From positions 56,633 through 120,632 of the forward strand of contig JAVEDE010000112.1 in NCBI GenBank assembly GCA_030841105.1: DNA of 64,000 nt, given 5' to 3'. The notes below the pieces were generated by a model. That model saw nothing but the letters and a program-made list of their open reading frames with translations. It ran no database searches and was not told where the DNA came from. Origin of the DNA: Pyrinomonadaceae bacterium (GTDB lineage Bacteria > Acidobacteriota > Blastocatellia > Pyrinomonadales > Pyrinomonadaceae). The position numbers were made by a program, and so were the translations under genes. This document shows, piece by piece, positions 17,629 to 26,150 of this stretch (the first letter of the stretch is position 1; each line of letters starts with the position of its first letter).

Positions 17629-18315
17629 TTACTTGTCTTTGATGATCAGCACCGAGTTGAGATTGCCGTACTCGTCCTCTTCCGTGTCGGGGTTGGCGGG
17701 GTCGAGCAACCAGTTGCCGTCTACGACGAATTTGTAGGTGTAGCGATTCGGCGTGAGGTCAACGCGGCAGACCCACTCGTCGCCCTCGCGCGCGAAGAGC
17801 AACTGCGACTCGTTCCAGTTGTTGAACGAACCGGAGAGCGCCACCACGCGCGCGTCCGTGTAGCCCTTCAACTTGAAGGTCGTGTTCCCCTTCACGCTCG
17901 GCGGCGGCAGCGTGACGCGCTGCGCCGTGTACTCGCTCCCCTCGTATTGAAAGGTGAGACTGACGACGCGCCCCTCTTCGTCGCGGTTGAACGTGTAGCG
18001 CGTGCCTTCGATCTCGTCTAGGAAAACGCGACGGGAGCGGGTGGCAGCGAGTTTGCGTTTCTTGACGAGCGAAGGCTTCACCCAGAGTTCGTTATTTTCG
18101 AGCGTCACGTCGAGCGTGGTGACGGGGATGATGCCCGCGCCGAGTTCGTAGCGACCGGCATAACTTTTCCACGCGTCCGGGGCGACCTTCGCGCCGCCCT
18201 TCGCCTTACCGCCCGCCTGCGCCGCCGCGCCCGTAGTTTGAGTTTGCCGAATCGCCGCCTGCGCGTGGAGTGTCAGGGCTAACGCCAGCCCCGCGAGGAT
18301 AAAAAATCTCTTCAT
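17629..18315 (-). CDS. Exported CBM48-like glycan-binding protein
   Basis: This 228-residue protein begins with a signal peptide (MKRFFILAGLALALTLHAQA). Residues 50-140 form a beta-rich region starting WKSYAGRYELG, resembling the DUF3471-type domain found beside hydrolases. Residues 143-228 match the early-set CBM48/AMPK glycogen-binding fold: VVALSGSFNNWNE, WVCRVDLTPNRYTYKFVVDGNWLLDP and a closing NSVLIIK. It follows the GH13 enzyme on the same strand, with only a heptad repeat between them, so a helper role in binding starch-like glucan is plausible. No catalytic motif is seen. The start has GAGG about 12 bases upstream. Confidence 0.8.
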   Translation of the reverse strand: MKRFFILAGLALALTLHAQAAIRQTQTTGAAAQAGGKAKGGAKVAPDAWKSYAGRYELGAGIIPVTTLDVTLENNELWVKPSLVKKRKLAATRSRRVFLDEIEGTRYTFNRDEEGRVVSLTFQYEGSEYTAQRVTLPPPSVKGNTTFKLKGYTDARVVALSGSFNNWNESQLLFAREGDEWVCRVDLTPNRYTYKFVVDGNWLLDPANPDTEEDEYGNLNSVLIIKDK

Positions 18316-18332
18316 CGCTCCGACCTCAAAAG

Positions 18333-18424
18333 AAAGGGTAAGGGGTAAGGGGAAAAGGGGAAGGGCAAAACAATACTCCGCGCCAATCGCTTTTCCCCCT
18401 TACCCTTTCCCCCTTACCCTTCCC
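18333..18424. repeat. 7-bp-period inverted repeat (locus 5)
   Basis: Left arm: AAGGGTA-AGGGGTA-AGGGGAA-AAGGGG. Right arm: CCCCCTTACCCTTTCCCCCTTACCCTTCCC. The two are complementary around a short AT-richer loop. It separates two minus-strand genes for glucan-acting proteins. The same G/A-rich word class recurs at loci 10 and 11. Confidence 0.88.
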
Positions 18425-18451
18425 AATGCTTCCACTATGACTAACCGCGCG

Positions 18452-20593
18452 TTAATACTGCCAGTTGACGTTGACGAACCCGACGCCGCTCGCGGGCACG
18501 GTGTAGGTGTGGTTCGCGCCAGCCTCCCACGTGACCGTGCCGTTGGCGGCGATCTTGATGAACTTGAATTGCAGCGTCGTGCCCGCCGGGACGCTCACGT
18601 TCAAGAACCAGTTCGGGTAGTTCGGCGTGAGCATCGGCCCGACCGCCGCGTCCCACGTCGTCGCCCAGTTGCTCAACTCGACGGTGTTGCCCGTCAGGAA
18701 GATGTAGTCGCCCGTCTGCGTCGGCGAGGCGTTGAAGACGGTGAACGTGACGGGTATGAGTTTCGCCGCGAGCACGGTGAACTGGATGCCGTTCGACACC
18801 TGCGCCGAAGAGTTGGTGACGGTGACGTTGTAGTTGCCGTTGGTGACGACGGGCACGGTCGCGACGATCTTCGTCGCCGTCCAAGAGTTGACGGTCGCGG
18901 TAGTCGTGCCGAACTTGACCGTGCCGGTCGTCGTGCCGAAGTTTTTGCCGCCGATGGTGACGCGCACGCCGGGGTGCGCGACCGTCGGGCCGATGACGCC
19001 GACCTGCGGCGCGGCGGGCGACTCTGTGAAACTCCAGACGGCGACGGTGTGCGCCGGGAGCGTGAAATTCGAGACGGGGTTGTTGCCGCCCGACCCGGCG
19101 GCGACCGTGATGCTCGAACCGCCGAGCAAGCCCGTCAGGGTGTCGGCATAAGTGCCGGCGGGGAGCGCGGTGTTGAGTCCGGTGACGGGGTAGGAAGTCG
19201 TCTCGTTCTTGTTGATGGCGACGAGGACGGTGTTGCCGAAGAACTTGCGCTCGTAGATGTAGACGTCCGAGTTCATCCAACGCTGCTGCGTCGAGCCGTA
19301 GCCGATGGCCGGGTTGTTGCGGCGCAGGGTGGAGAGGCGGTTGGTGAGCGTGTAGGCGGTGGTCGTGGTCGAGAAGGCGTTCATCATGGGGCGGTTGTAG
19401 GGGTCGCCGCCGCCCGTGGTGTCGTTGTGCAGGTATTGCTCCGTGCCGTAGTAGATGCAGGGCACGCCGCGCTGCGTGAGGATGAAGGCGAGCGCCTGAT
19501 GGAGACGGTTGTTGTTGTTGAGGAGCGTGAGGAAGCGCGTCATGTCGTGGTTGTCAATGAACGTCACGAGGTCTTCGTCCCAAGTAAAATTCGCGGCCTC
19601 GGCCGTAAGCACGGCGTCAATGTCGGAGAAGTTGGCGTTCGAGCCGAAGACATTGCGGATGGCGGTGTTGAGCGGGAAGTCGAGCATGGAGATGCCGCTC
19701 TTGTTGGTGTACTTGTAGGAGTCGCGGTAGAGCGGGTCGGCGGTCGAGGTCTGATACCACTCGCCGAAGAGGAAGCTGTCGCCGTTCGCGTAGATCGAGT
19801 TGGCGAGCGAGTACTGCCAGCCCCAAGTGATGTGCTTGATGGCGTCAATGCGGAAGCCGTCCACGCCGTGCTGCTGGAAGAGCAGGGCGGAGGCTTTCAT
19901 GTACGCGTCAACGGTCGCGTGCTCCTGATTGAGATCGGCGAGGTTGAACAGGGTGTAGTACTGCACCTGATAGCGGTCGTCCCAGTTGGAGATGTTGCCG
20001 TTGTGGTGGAAGTAGCCGTTCGAGTCGCTGGTGTAATTGCCGAGGAACGTGCCGTTGTCGTAGAGCGCGCCGAACTCGCCCGCGTTGTCCTGCGTCGAGT
20101 GGTTGGGCGCGAAGTCAACGATGACCTTGATGCCGTTCGAGTGCGCGGCGGTGACGAGGTTGTCGAAGTCCGTCCACGCGTTCGACGCGCTGCCGGAATG
20201 TTCCTCGATGCGTTTGAAGTCGCGCCCCTGATAGCCGTGGTAGGAGGCGGTGGGGTTGCCGTTGCCGTCGGGGATGTTGGTGTTCAAGTTGTCCACGGGC
20301 GGCGAAATCCAGATGGCGGTGACGCCCATCCCGGCGAGGTATGACATCTTCTGCTGGATGCCTTGCAGGTCGCCGCCCCAGTAGGCGCGCCAGTTGGTCT
20401 TGGTCGAGTCGTAGAGACCCGAACTCTGCGCCGGGTTGTTGTTGGCTGAGTTACCGTCGAAGAAGCGATCCGTGATGATCTGGTAGACGACCTCGCGCCG
20501 GAAATCCGCGGCGCGCGAAATGAAGGGCGAGAGAAACAGGGCGACGAACACGAGCGCACTTAAGACGGCGCGGCGCGTTGATTTATTCAACAT
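18452..20593 (-). CDS. Cyclodextrin glucanotransferase-like GH13 enzyme (secreted)
   Basis: This 713-residue protein has a signal peptide (1-28) and then the domain order of cyclodextrin glucanotransferases: GH13 barrel (about 30-430), all-beta domain C, an IPT/TIG domain (PQVGVIGPTVAHPGVRVTI), and a C-terminal starch-binding CBM20 ending GFVNVNWQY. The four GH13 regions are DFAPNH, GFRIDAIKH (nucleophile about Asp250), FGEWY (acid/base about Glu278) and FIDNHD (about Asp347). A Tyr near 212 in YYTLFNLADLN aligns with the central aromatic residue that favours cyclisation in known CGTases. It would convert starch to cyclodextrins outside the cell; a maltogenic amylase remains possible. AGGAG precedes the ATG by seven bases; the longer open frame upstream lacks a signal peptide start. 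Confidence 0.88.
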   Translation of the reverse strand: MLNKSTRRAVLSALVFVALFLSPFISRAADFRREVVYQIITDRFFDGNSANNNPAQSSGLYDSTKTNWRAYWGGDLQGIQQKMSYLAGMGVTAIWISPPVDNLNTNIPDGNGNPTASYHGYQGRDFKRIEEHSGSASNAWTDFDNLVTAAHSNGIKVIVDFAPNHSTQDNAGEFGALYDNGTFLGNYTSDSNGYFHHNGNISNWDDRYQVQYYTLFNLADLNQEHATVDAYMKASALLFQQHGVDGFRIDAIKHITWGWQYSLANSIYANGDSFLFGEWYQTSTADPLYRDSYKYTNKSGISMLDFPLNTAIRNVFGSNANFSDIDAVLTAEAANFTWDEDLVTFIDNHDMTRFLTLLNNNNRLHQALAFILTQRGVPCIYYGTEQYLHNDTTGGGDPYNRPMMNAFSTTTTAYTLTNRLSTLRRNNPAIGYGSTQQRWMNSDVYIYERKFFGNTVLVAINKNETTSYPVTGLNTALPAGTYADTLTGLLGGSSITVAAGSGGNNPVSNFTLPAHTVAVWSFTESPAAPQVGVIGPTVAHPGVRVTIGGKNFGTTTGTVKFGTTTATVNSWTATKIVATVPVVTNGNYNVTVTNSSAQVSNGIQFTVLAAKLIPVTFTVFNASPTQTGDYIFLTGNTVELSNWATTWDAAVGPMLTPNYPNWFLNVSVPAGTTLQFKFIKIAANGTVTWEAGANHTYTVPASGVGFVNVNWQY

Positions 20594-20819
20594 GAGCAGA
20601 CTCCTGTGGGATACCGGCGGGCGATGCACTCGCACGGGGTTGTGAGTTAAAGGAACAGAAGCGAGGACGAACGATAACGCTCGCGGATAATACACCTCTT
20701 TGCAGCGATACCGAAACAACACCGCAGCGAACGTTGCGGGAGCGCACGCGATGCCTGCGCACAGCGTCGGCGCACGTTCCTCTCAGGCGCGTCAGGCGCA
20801 CATCGCGGGGCAATTGTTA

Positions 20820-20848
20820 TTGACTTTTAAGAGCGGCGGACATATCTT
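20820..20848 (+). promoter_or_regulatory. Predicted sigma-70-type promoter
   Basis: TTGACT (20820-20825), a 17-base spacer and TATCTT (20843-20848) fit the housekeeping promoter consensus. Transcription would begin near 20855 and give a leader of about 90 bases before the 82-residue protein. The opposite strand of this 350-base divergent spacer has a TATTAT near 20684 that could serve the GH13 gene, without a convincing -35. Confidence 0.5.
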
Positions 20849-20943
20849 CCACCAGCCTCGCACGCTATCACGTTTGCACATTTGCGCTGACGAGCTTTAC
20901 TTCGTCAGACTCCCACTCATAACCCTGACAAAGGAGCATCTTC

Positions 20944-21192
20944 ATGCCTGAACATGACATCCCCGGACTCGGAAAAAAGATCACCGCCCTCAGCAAAGCT
21001 CTCGCCAATCTCAACAGCGAAGATGATTTCAAAGAATTAATACGCATCATCAGGTTTCCCGGCTGGACAACTCCGGCAGAATTTATTCTCGTGTCAGCGC
21101 TTGTTGACTCGATGACGGCGCAAGCCGCCACCCTGGCGCGGATGAAAACCGATCTGTTGAAGGGAAGCAGGAAGGTGGCTGTAGGTAAGTAG
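20944..21192 (+). CDS. Small conserved-looking protein, unknown function
   Basis: This 82-residue protein (MPEHDIPGLGKKITALSKAL...) is hydrophilic and predicted helical, with a KELIRIIRFPGWTTPAEF segment in the middle and a basic C-terminus. It has no signal peptide or membrane segment. Three signs support it as a real gene: a good Shine-Dalgarno (AAAGGAG) 10 bases upstream, a consensus-like promoter further up, and a strong intrinsic terminator 45 bases after the stop, making it a complete single-gene unit. It resembles no family I recognise with confidence; the helical pattern is loosely like small polymer-granule or DNA-associated proteins. Confidence 0.75.
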   Translation: MPEHDIPGLGKKITALSKALANLNSEDDFKELIRIIRFPGWTTPAEFILVSALVDSMTAQAATLARMKTDLLKGSRKVAVGK

Positions 21193-21237
21193 CAACGAGA
21201 ACGCGCGCCCATCGCGCCCTTCAATCAACCGACGGCG

Positions 21238-21273
21238 AAAAGGAGAGGCGGCTCAATGCCCCTCTCCTTTTTT
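21238..21273 (+). terminator. Intrinsic terminator
   Basis: An 11-bp perfect stem, AAAAGGAGAGG / CCTCTCCTTTT (21238-21248 and 21261-21271), is followed by further T residues. It lies 45 bases after the stop of the 82-residue protein gene. Confidence 0.9.
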
Positions 21274-21332
21274 GCGCGCCATATTTACCTTTATCGTAAG
21301 CCGGGCCAGACATCTGACGGCGCGCTCCGTTA

Positions 21333-21363
21333 ATCCCTCATCCCTCTGCCCTCATCCCTTCAT
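21333..21363. repeat. Single-arm 7-bp-period repeat (locus 6)
   Basis: CCTCATC-CCTCTGC-CCTCATC-CCTTCA repeats the word found in locus 2. Only one arm is present. It lies in the convergent spacer and touches the stop codon of the DNA polymerase gene. Confidence 0.65.
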
Positions 21364-23153
21364 TTAACCCACTCGTCGGCGACTTCCGTCTCCACTTTGA
21401 CGGGGACGCGTGTGACGTACTCTTCGCCCGCCGCGCACATGGCCTCTTCCACCAGCCGCGCGATCTCCGTGGCGTCGGCCGCGTCGGCCTCGACGACGAT
21501 CTCGTCGTGCACGATGTTGACGAGCCGCGCCGTCGTCTCTTTCAGCCTGTCGTGCAGGAGTCGCAGGGCACGCTTGAGGATGTCTGCGGACGCGCCCTGA
21601 ATAGGCATGTTCTTGCCGTTGCGCTGCGCGAGCGAGGCCGCCTGCCGGTCTTCGGCGTCGAAGTTAAACCGCGCGAGTCGCCCCGACATGGTGCGCGCCA
21701 TGCGCTCGCGCACAGCCTTGCGCGCCGCGTCGCGCAGCCACGTGTCGAGGCCGCGATAGGTCTGGAAGTAACGCGCGAGGATGCTCTCGGCCTCGGTCAG
21801 AGGAATGCCCGTCATCATCGAGAAACGCTGCGCGCCGATGCCGTAGACCACGCCGAAGTTGAGCCGCTTGGCGAAATCGCGCTGCTCCTTGGTCACCTCT
21901 TCGAGCGGCGTGTTGAAGACCTGCGCGGCCGTGACGCGGTGCAAGTCCGCGCCCGACTTGAACGCGTCAATGAAGCCCTTGTCTTCGGTGACGTGCGCGA
22001 GGATGCGTAGTTCGATCTGCGAGTAATCCGCGATGACGAGTTTCCGTCCCTCCGGCGCGCGGAAGCAACGCCGGTACTCGACGGCGTGCGGCACTTGTTG
22101 GACGTTAGGATTCGTACAGGCAAAGCGGCCGGTGGGCGCGCCGATCTGGTGGAAGTTGGCGTGGATGCGGCCGGTGACGGGATTGATTTCGTTGAGGATG
22201 TTTTCGCCGTAGCTGGTGAGCGCCTTCTGGACGGTGCGGTATTCGAGCAGCACGCGTATCTCTTCGTGCTCGGCGGCGAGCGGTTGCAGTTTCCAGTTGC
22301 GCGTGGAGTTGGGGAGTTCCACGTTGGGGAGGACGCGCTTGAGGGCTTTGGTCAGTTGGACGTGCGAGTCGAGGTTGATGTCGTTGCGCGTGGGGCCGAA
22401 GAAGGACTGCTGCGTGGACTCTTCAGCGAGCATCACCTGCAACTCTTCGGCGAGGATGGCGCGACGCTTTTCGACGATAGCTAACTGCTCGCGCCAGCGC
22501 GCGGCGTCGAGAAAAATCCCGTTGAGTTCGAGACAGGCGACAGCGACGACGCACTCGAATTCGAGTTGGGCGACATTGAAGAGACCGTCGCGCTTGAGCA
22601 GTTCGATGAGCCGCTCGCGCAAGGGGAGCATGAGGGCGGCGTCGCGCGCGGCGTATTCGAGTTGCGAAGGGGAGAGTGTGCCGCCCCAGTCGCTGAGTTG
22701 CTCGGACTTGTCCACGGTCTCGTCGAGGTAGCGCGCGGCGACGGCGGCGAGCGAGTGGCGATCTTCCGATTCGCCCGCCGAGACGAGTTGGCTCGCCAGC
22801 ATCGTGTCGAAGATGCCGCCGAGTTCCGTGCCGAATTGATGCTTCGTCCACTTGGCGTCGAACTTCGCGTTGTGCGCCACCTTCACGGGGCGCGCGGCGG
22901 CGAGCAGTTCGAGCAGAGGCGCGAGCGCGTCGAGGTCGGGCGCGCGGTCGTCGCCCGTGCGGAAGCAATCGAGGTCAACGAGGTAAGGCACGCCTTCGGG
23001 CGCGGCGAACTGCATGAGCCGCATGCGGCCGCGGTAAGGATCGAGCGCGGTGGTCTCCGTGTCGAAGCCGACGGCCGTCTGCACGGACAGTTCGGCGCAG
23101 GCGGCGGCGAGTTCCGCAGGGGTGTTGATGAGATGATAGTTGGATGAGTCCAT
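21360..23153 (-). CDS. DNA polymerase I without 5' nuclease domain
   Basis: This 597-residue family A polymerase starts directly with the 3'-5' exonuclease domain: FDTETTALDP (Asp31, Glu33), AHNAKFDAKW and YAARDA (166-171). The polymerase domain follows with motif A IADYSQIELR (Asp376), motif B RDFAKRLNFGVVYG (425-438) and motif C VHDEIVVE (Asp550-Glu551). The roughly 300-residue FEN-like 5' nuclease of full-length PolA is absent, so this is either an accessory repair polymerase or a PolA whose flap nuclease is encoded elsewhere. All metal-binding residues expected for both activities look intact, so it should proofread and polymerise. It lies alone between a convergent small gene and an upstream terminator. 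Confidence 0.93.
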   Translation of the reverse strand: MDSSNYHLINTPAELAAACAELSVQTAVGFDTETTALDPYRGRMRLMQFAAPEGVPYLVDLDCFRTGDDRAPDLDALAPLLELLAAARPVKVAHNAKFDAKWTKHQFGTELGGIFDTMLASQLVSAGESEDRHSLAAVAARYLDETVDKSEQLSDWGGTLSPSQLEYAARDAALMLPLRERLIELLKRDGLFNVAQLEFECVVAVACLELNGIFLDAARWREQLAIVEKRRAILAEELQVMLAEESTQQSFFGPTRNDINLDSHVQLTKALKRVLPNVELPNSTRNWKLQPLAAEHEEIRVLLEYRTVQKALTSYGENILNEINPVTGRIHANFHQIGAPTGRFACTNPNVQQVPHAVEYRRCFRAPEGRKLVIADYSQIELRILAHVTEDKGFIDAFKSGADLHRVTAAQVFNTPLEEVTKEQRDFAKRLNFGVVYGIGAQRFSMMTGIPLTEAESILARYFQTYRGLDTWLRDAARKAVRERMARTMSGRLARFNFDAEDRQAASLAQRNGKNMPIQGASADILKRALRLLHDRLKETTARLVNIVHDEIVVEADAADATEIARLVEEAMCAAGEEYVTRVPVKVETEVADEWVK

Positions 23154-23263
23154 TTGAAAATTGCTGCTGCCGGAACACGCGCCCGGACAAATTTCGACCG
23201 GCGGCGCGCAGGGCGGCGGAGACGAAACTTCTCCGCGCCCGTGCGCCGCGAGATGTTGAACTG

Positions 23264-23307
23264 AAAAAAATTGACGCGGGGACAGGGACTAACCTCTGCC
23301 CCCGCGT
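23264..23307 (-). terminator. Intrinsic terminator (minus strand)
   Basis: The stem ACGCGGGG / CCCCGCGT (23274-23281 and 23300-23307) is followed on the minus strand by CAATTTTTTT. It lies beyond the GH19 gene and its tandem repeats, and would end that transcript before the polymerase gene begins. Confidence 0.65.
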
Positions 23308-23468
23308 TTGATTTCACCTGAATGAATTGACTCAACCGTGATACAGAGAACGACGGTCGGAAGTCAAGCCGAGGCTGGCGCACAGCGACGCGCGACAGGC
23401 GACGCGTGCGGCAAGGCGCGACGAGTGCGGCGGCGTGTGCCGAGTGCGGCGGGGAAACGTCAGCCGGT

Positions 23469-23604
23469 TTAGTCTGCGTCGAATGCCGACGCATCAAGCA
23501 ACTTAGTGGGCGTCGGACGTAGACGCTACAGGGAACTTAGTCACCGTCCGAGGCCGACGCGTCAGGCGGCTTAGTCGGCGTCGGAGGCTGATGCGTCTAC
23601 CGTC
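23469..23604. repeat. Four degenerate 34-bp tandem repeats covering a gene 3' end
   Basis: TTAGT on the plus strand recurs at 23469, 23503, 23537 and 23571, exactly every 34 bases. Each unit continues with a GC-rich segment such as GGCGTCGG and GACGC. Read on the minus strand, every unit ends in an xDxx-stop pattern (FDAD, SDAH, SDGD, SDAD, each with TAA). The first minus-strand unit is the real C-terminus and stop of the GH19 gene. Short GCGTC/GACGC inverted repeats occur inside the units. Confidence 0.85.
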
Positions 23605-24350
23605 GTGTCGCCGCCGCCCGCTTCAAACTCCGCGCTCGCCGCGCCCTCTACTTCGGGCGTCGCGTCGGCTGTGGTGGTGACGATGGTCGTCGTCACGGTC
23701 GTCGTCGGCGTGGTGGCGGCGGGGGGCGTGTTCGTGGCGGCGGCGAGGACGGCCGGGGTCACGTCGCCGTGCTCCTCGTCGGCCGGGACGTTCAGGTTCT
23801 TTGCCACCATGTCTAAATCTTCGGGGATGACGCGCAGCGCGCGGTCGTAATATTTCTGGCGGTCGTCCAGACCGTTGAGGCCGCCGTTGATCTTCTTGGT
23901 GATGGCTTTGAAGAGACGTTGATCGGCGAGCGCGTTCAGGCCGCGCGTGTCCCAGAACCAACCGGCTGAGCGGAAGGCGTTGGGCGGCTGCGTGATGAGC
24001 GTGGGGTTGTCGATGAGGTCGAGGCCGAGCGCCTTGCCACAGGCGGCGTGGTTTGCTCTGCCGGTGATCTGGATCGGCCCGTGGCCTTTGTACTTCACGC
24101 CGTCGCCGGGCTGCGTGTTGCCGAGGTCTTTGCGCCCCTCGTAAGCCTTGCCCGAAGCGATCTCCTCGAAGAAGCGCAACTCGGCCGACTCGTGCGCGAG
24201 TTGCGCGAGGAAGGCCGAGGCGCGCAGGTAGGTGGCGATCTCGAACTCCTGCATGGCCGAGTTCAGGAAGGGGAGATAGAGTTGCCGTTTCGCGGCGGGC
24301 AGGTTCGGCATGATGTCGCGCAGGATGTTGTCGGTGATTTCGCTGGTCAT
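23571..24350 (-). CDS. GH19 chitinase/endolysin-like protein
   Basis: This 259-residue protein has a GH19 lysozyme-like catalytic domain in residues 1-180: FLAQLAHESAELRFFEEIA carries the catalytic-acid region, followed by YKGHGPIQITGRANHAACGKALGLDL and FRSAGWFWDTRGLN. Members cleave beta-1,4 bonds in chitin or peptidoglycan; the size and lack of a chitin-binding domain resemble phage and bacterial endolysins. Residues 200-259 are a Thr/Ala/Val-rich, then acidic, low-complexity tail. There is no signal peptide. The Shine-Dalgarno AGGAGC lies 11 bases before the ATG. The 3' end is part of a 34-bp tandem array. It is alone, without holin or other phage genes. Confidence 0.88.
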   Translation of the reverse strand: MTSEITDNILRDIMPNLPAAKRQLYLPFLNSAMQEFEIATYLRASAFLAQLAHESAELRFFEEIASGKAYEGRKDLGNTQPGDGVKYKGHGPIQITGRANHAACGKALGLDLIDNPTLITQPPNAFRSAGWFWDTRGLNALADQRLFKAITKKINGGLNGLDDRQKYYDRALRVIPEDLDMVAKNLNVPADEEHGDVTPAVLAAATNTPPAATTPTTTVTTTIVTTTADATPEVEGAASAEFEAGGGDTTVDASASDAD

Positions 24351-24462
24351 TGGGGATGTTAGCTCCTGTCACAAGATGAAGGTTCGGCGCGCTGGCGCGT
24401 CGCAAGAGGGCACGCGCGGCGGGCGAAAACGCGCGCACTATATCATTATTTCAACTCCCCTC

Positions 24463-25875
24463 TCACCTTTTGTTCAGCGCGCCGGGGCGGACGACCGTGG
24501 CGAGCAACAACGCGGCCAGCGTGCCGACGCACGCGCTCGCCACGAAGGCCACGGACGCGCCGCGCCAACTCCACAGCGCGCCCATTAACAGCGACGCAGG
24601 CCAGACCGTGATGCTGAACGCGAGATTGTAGAGACCGTAAGCCGTGCCGCGTTTGTCGGCGGGCACGAGGTCGGCGACGAGCGCCTTCTCCGCGCCTTCG
24701 GCCAGACCGAAATAGATGCCGTAGACGAGGAACAGCACCCACGCGCCCCCGACCGTCGAGACAAACGCGAAGCCGAGATAGACGGCGGCGTAAAAGAGCC
24801 AGCCCGTCACGATCAGAGTCTTGCGCCCCAAGCGATCCGAGAGGTCGCCGCCGACGAGCGAACTCAAAACTTTCGTCACATGCAGCGCAGCCCACAGCAG
24901 AGGGATCGTCGCCGTCGAGATGCCCACCTCGCGCGCGCGCAAGAGTAGAAACGCGTCCGAAGAGTTCGACAGGGTGAAGAGCGCGATGATGATGAGAAAG
25001 CGTTTGAAGTTTCCATCGAAACCGCGCAGCGAAAAGCGCGGCGGTGCGGCAGCCGAAGCGACGGCGGACGGAGCGGCAGCGGGCGCGGCGTCGTTAGTCG
25101 AGGCGGCCGCGCCGTCGCTACTTTCCGCGCGCAAGGCGTCGGCGCGTTCGCGTTCCGCCTTCCGGTGAGCGCGCCCGTCGTCACGGTCTTTGCGTGTCTC
25201 GCGGATGGCGAAGGCGGCGACGAGCACGGCGGCGAGCGCGGGGATGGATGCGGCGAGGAAAATCCAGCGATACTCCGCGAGCGTCGGGGCGTTACGGTTG
25301 CCCGCGATCGAGACGAGCAGCGCGAAGCCGAGCAACGGGCCGACGACCGCGCCGAGGTGATCCATCGCGCGGTGAAAGCCGAAGGCGAGGCCGCGTTCGT
25401 GTGGCGTGGCCGAGTCGGCGATCATGGCGTCGCGCGGCGCGCTGCGGATGCCTTTGCCCACGCGGTCGGCGAAGCGCACGGCGAAGACCTGCGGCCAACT
25501 CGTCGCGAAGCCGAGCAGCGGGCGCACGATGCTCGCCAGCGCGTAGCCGAAGACGACCGGGGCTTTGCGCCGCCCGCTGCGGTCGCTGAAGTAGCCCGCG
25601 AAGAGTTTCAGGAAACTCGACACAGACTCCGCGCCGCCTTCGATCAGACCGATGACGACGGGCGTCACGCCGAGCGCGCCCGCGAGGAAGACCGGCAGCA
25701 GCGGATAGATGATCTCGCTCGAAGCGTCGTTCAGGAAACTGACGAGACTGATGACGAGGACGTTTCGCGGGAGGCGTTGGTAACGCCGGAAGAGGCCGGG
25801 CGTGCGCTCGTCGAGCGCGCCCGCGCTGATCGAACGGTCGAACTCGTCGGCGGGGTCGGTGTCGGTCTCGGCCAT
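24463..25875 (-). CDS. Major facilitator superfamily transporter
   Basis: This 470-residue protein has about 12 hydrophobic segments in two halves. The first half starts LVISLVSFLNDASSEIIYPLLPVFL and has the MFS loop 2-3 signature GYFSDRSGRRKAPVVFGY; the second half repeats it as GGDLSDRLGRKTLIVTGW. A hydrophilic Ala-rich central loop (about 225-285) links the halves and is rather long. The ND...SE motif in helix 1 and the VGKGIRSAPRDAMIAD segment are typical of a widespread MFS subgroup of uncharacterised exporters. The ATG at 25875 opens a cytoplasmic N-terminus rich in Asp. Substrate unknown; efflux of a small molecule is the usual inference. Confidence 0.88.
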   Translation of the reverse strand: MAETDTDPADEFDRSISAGALDERTPGLFRRYQRLPRNVLVISLVSFLNDASSEIIYPLLPVFLAGALGVTPVVIGLIEGGAESVSSFLKLFAGYFSDRSGRRKAPVVFGYALASIVRPLLGFATSWPQVFAVRFADRVGKGIRSAPRDAMIADSATPHERGLAFGFHRAMDHLGAVVGPLLGFALLVSIAGNRNAPTLAEYRWIFLAASIPALAAVLVAAFAIRETRKDRDDGRAHRKAERERADALRAESSDGAAASTNDAAPAAAPSAVASAAAPPRFSLRGFDGNFKRFLIIIALFTLSNSSDAFLLLRAREVGISTATIPLLWAALHVTKVLSSLVGGDLSDRLGRKTLIVTGWLFYAAVYLGFAFVSTVGGAWVLFLVYGIYFGLAEGAEKALVADLVPADKRGTAYGLYNLAFSITVWPASLLMGALWSWRGASVAFVASACVGTLAALLLATVVRPGALNKR

Positions 25876-25917
25876 GAGCGGGGTTGCGCGTCGGCGGCGA
25901 ACGGTCGCGCGGGCGAA

Positions 25918-26145
25918 TCAGCGGTTCGTCGTCGTGGTGCGGCGCGTGTTCGCGGCGGGGCGATTCGCGTTCGGCGTCGAACTCCGCGCGCCGCCGGAGT
26001 AGTTCCACCACACGAGCGCGGCGACGACGAGCAGCGCGACGAGGCCGACGAGCGCGAGTTTGACGAACACCTTCACCGTCCGCCATACCAGAAACAGCAC
26101 GACGAGCGCGACCAGGATAGCGATGCCGATGATTCCGGTGGTCAT
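25918..26145 (-). CDS. Small single-pass membrane protein
   Basis: The 75-residue protein has two closely spaced hydrophobic stretches (GIIGIAILVALVVLFLVW and ALVGLVALLVVAALVWW) split by a short basic segment, then a Thr/Asn/Arg-rich hydrophilic tail. It could therefore span the inner membrane once or twice. The ATG at 26145 is chosen over an in-frame TTG six codons earlier that lies inside the heptad repeat. It lies 42 bases upstream of the MFS gene on the same strand. I do not recognise a family. Confidence 0.55.
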   Translation of the reverse strand: MTTGIIGIAILVALVVLFLVWRTVKVFVKLALVGLVALLVVAALVWWNYSGGARSSTPNANRPAANTRRTTTTNR

Positions 26146-26150
26146 AAAAA

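Noticed and set aside
18437..20344. A 635-codon plus-strand frame opposite the GH13 gene
   Set aside because: Its composition is Val/Arg/Asp-rich with no domain pattern, and the minus strand has all four GH13 catalytic regions.
23571..24350. A prophage because of the GH19 endolysin
   Set aside because: No integrase, capsid, tail or holin genes are nearby and flanking genes are chromosomal.
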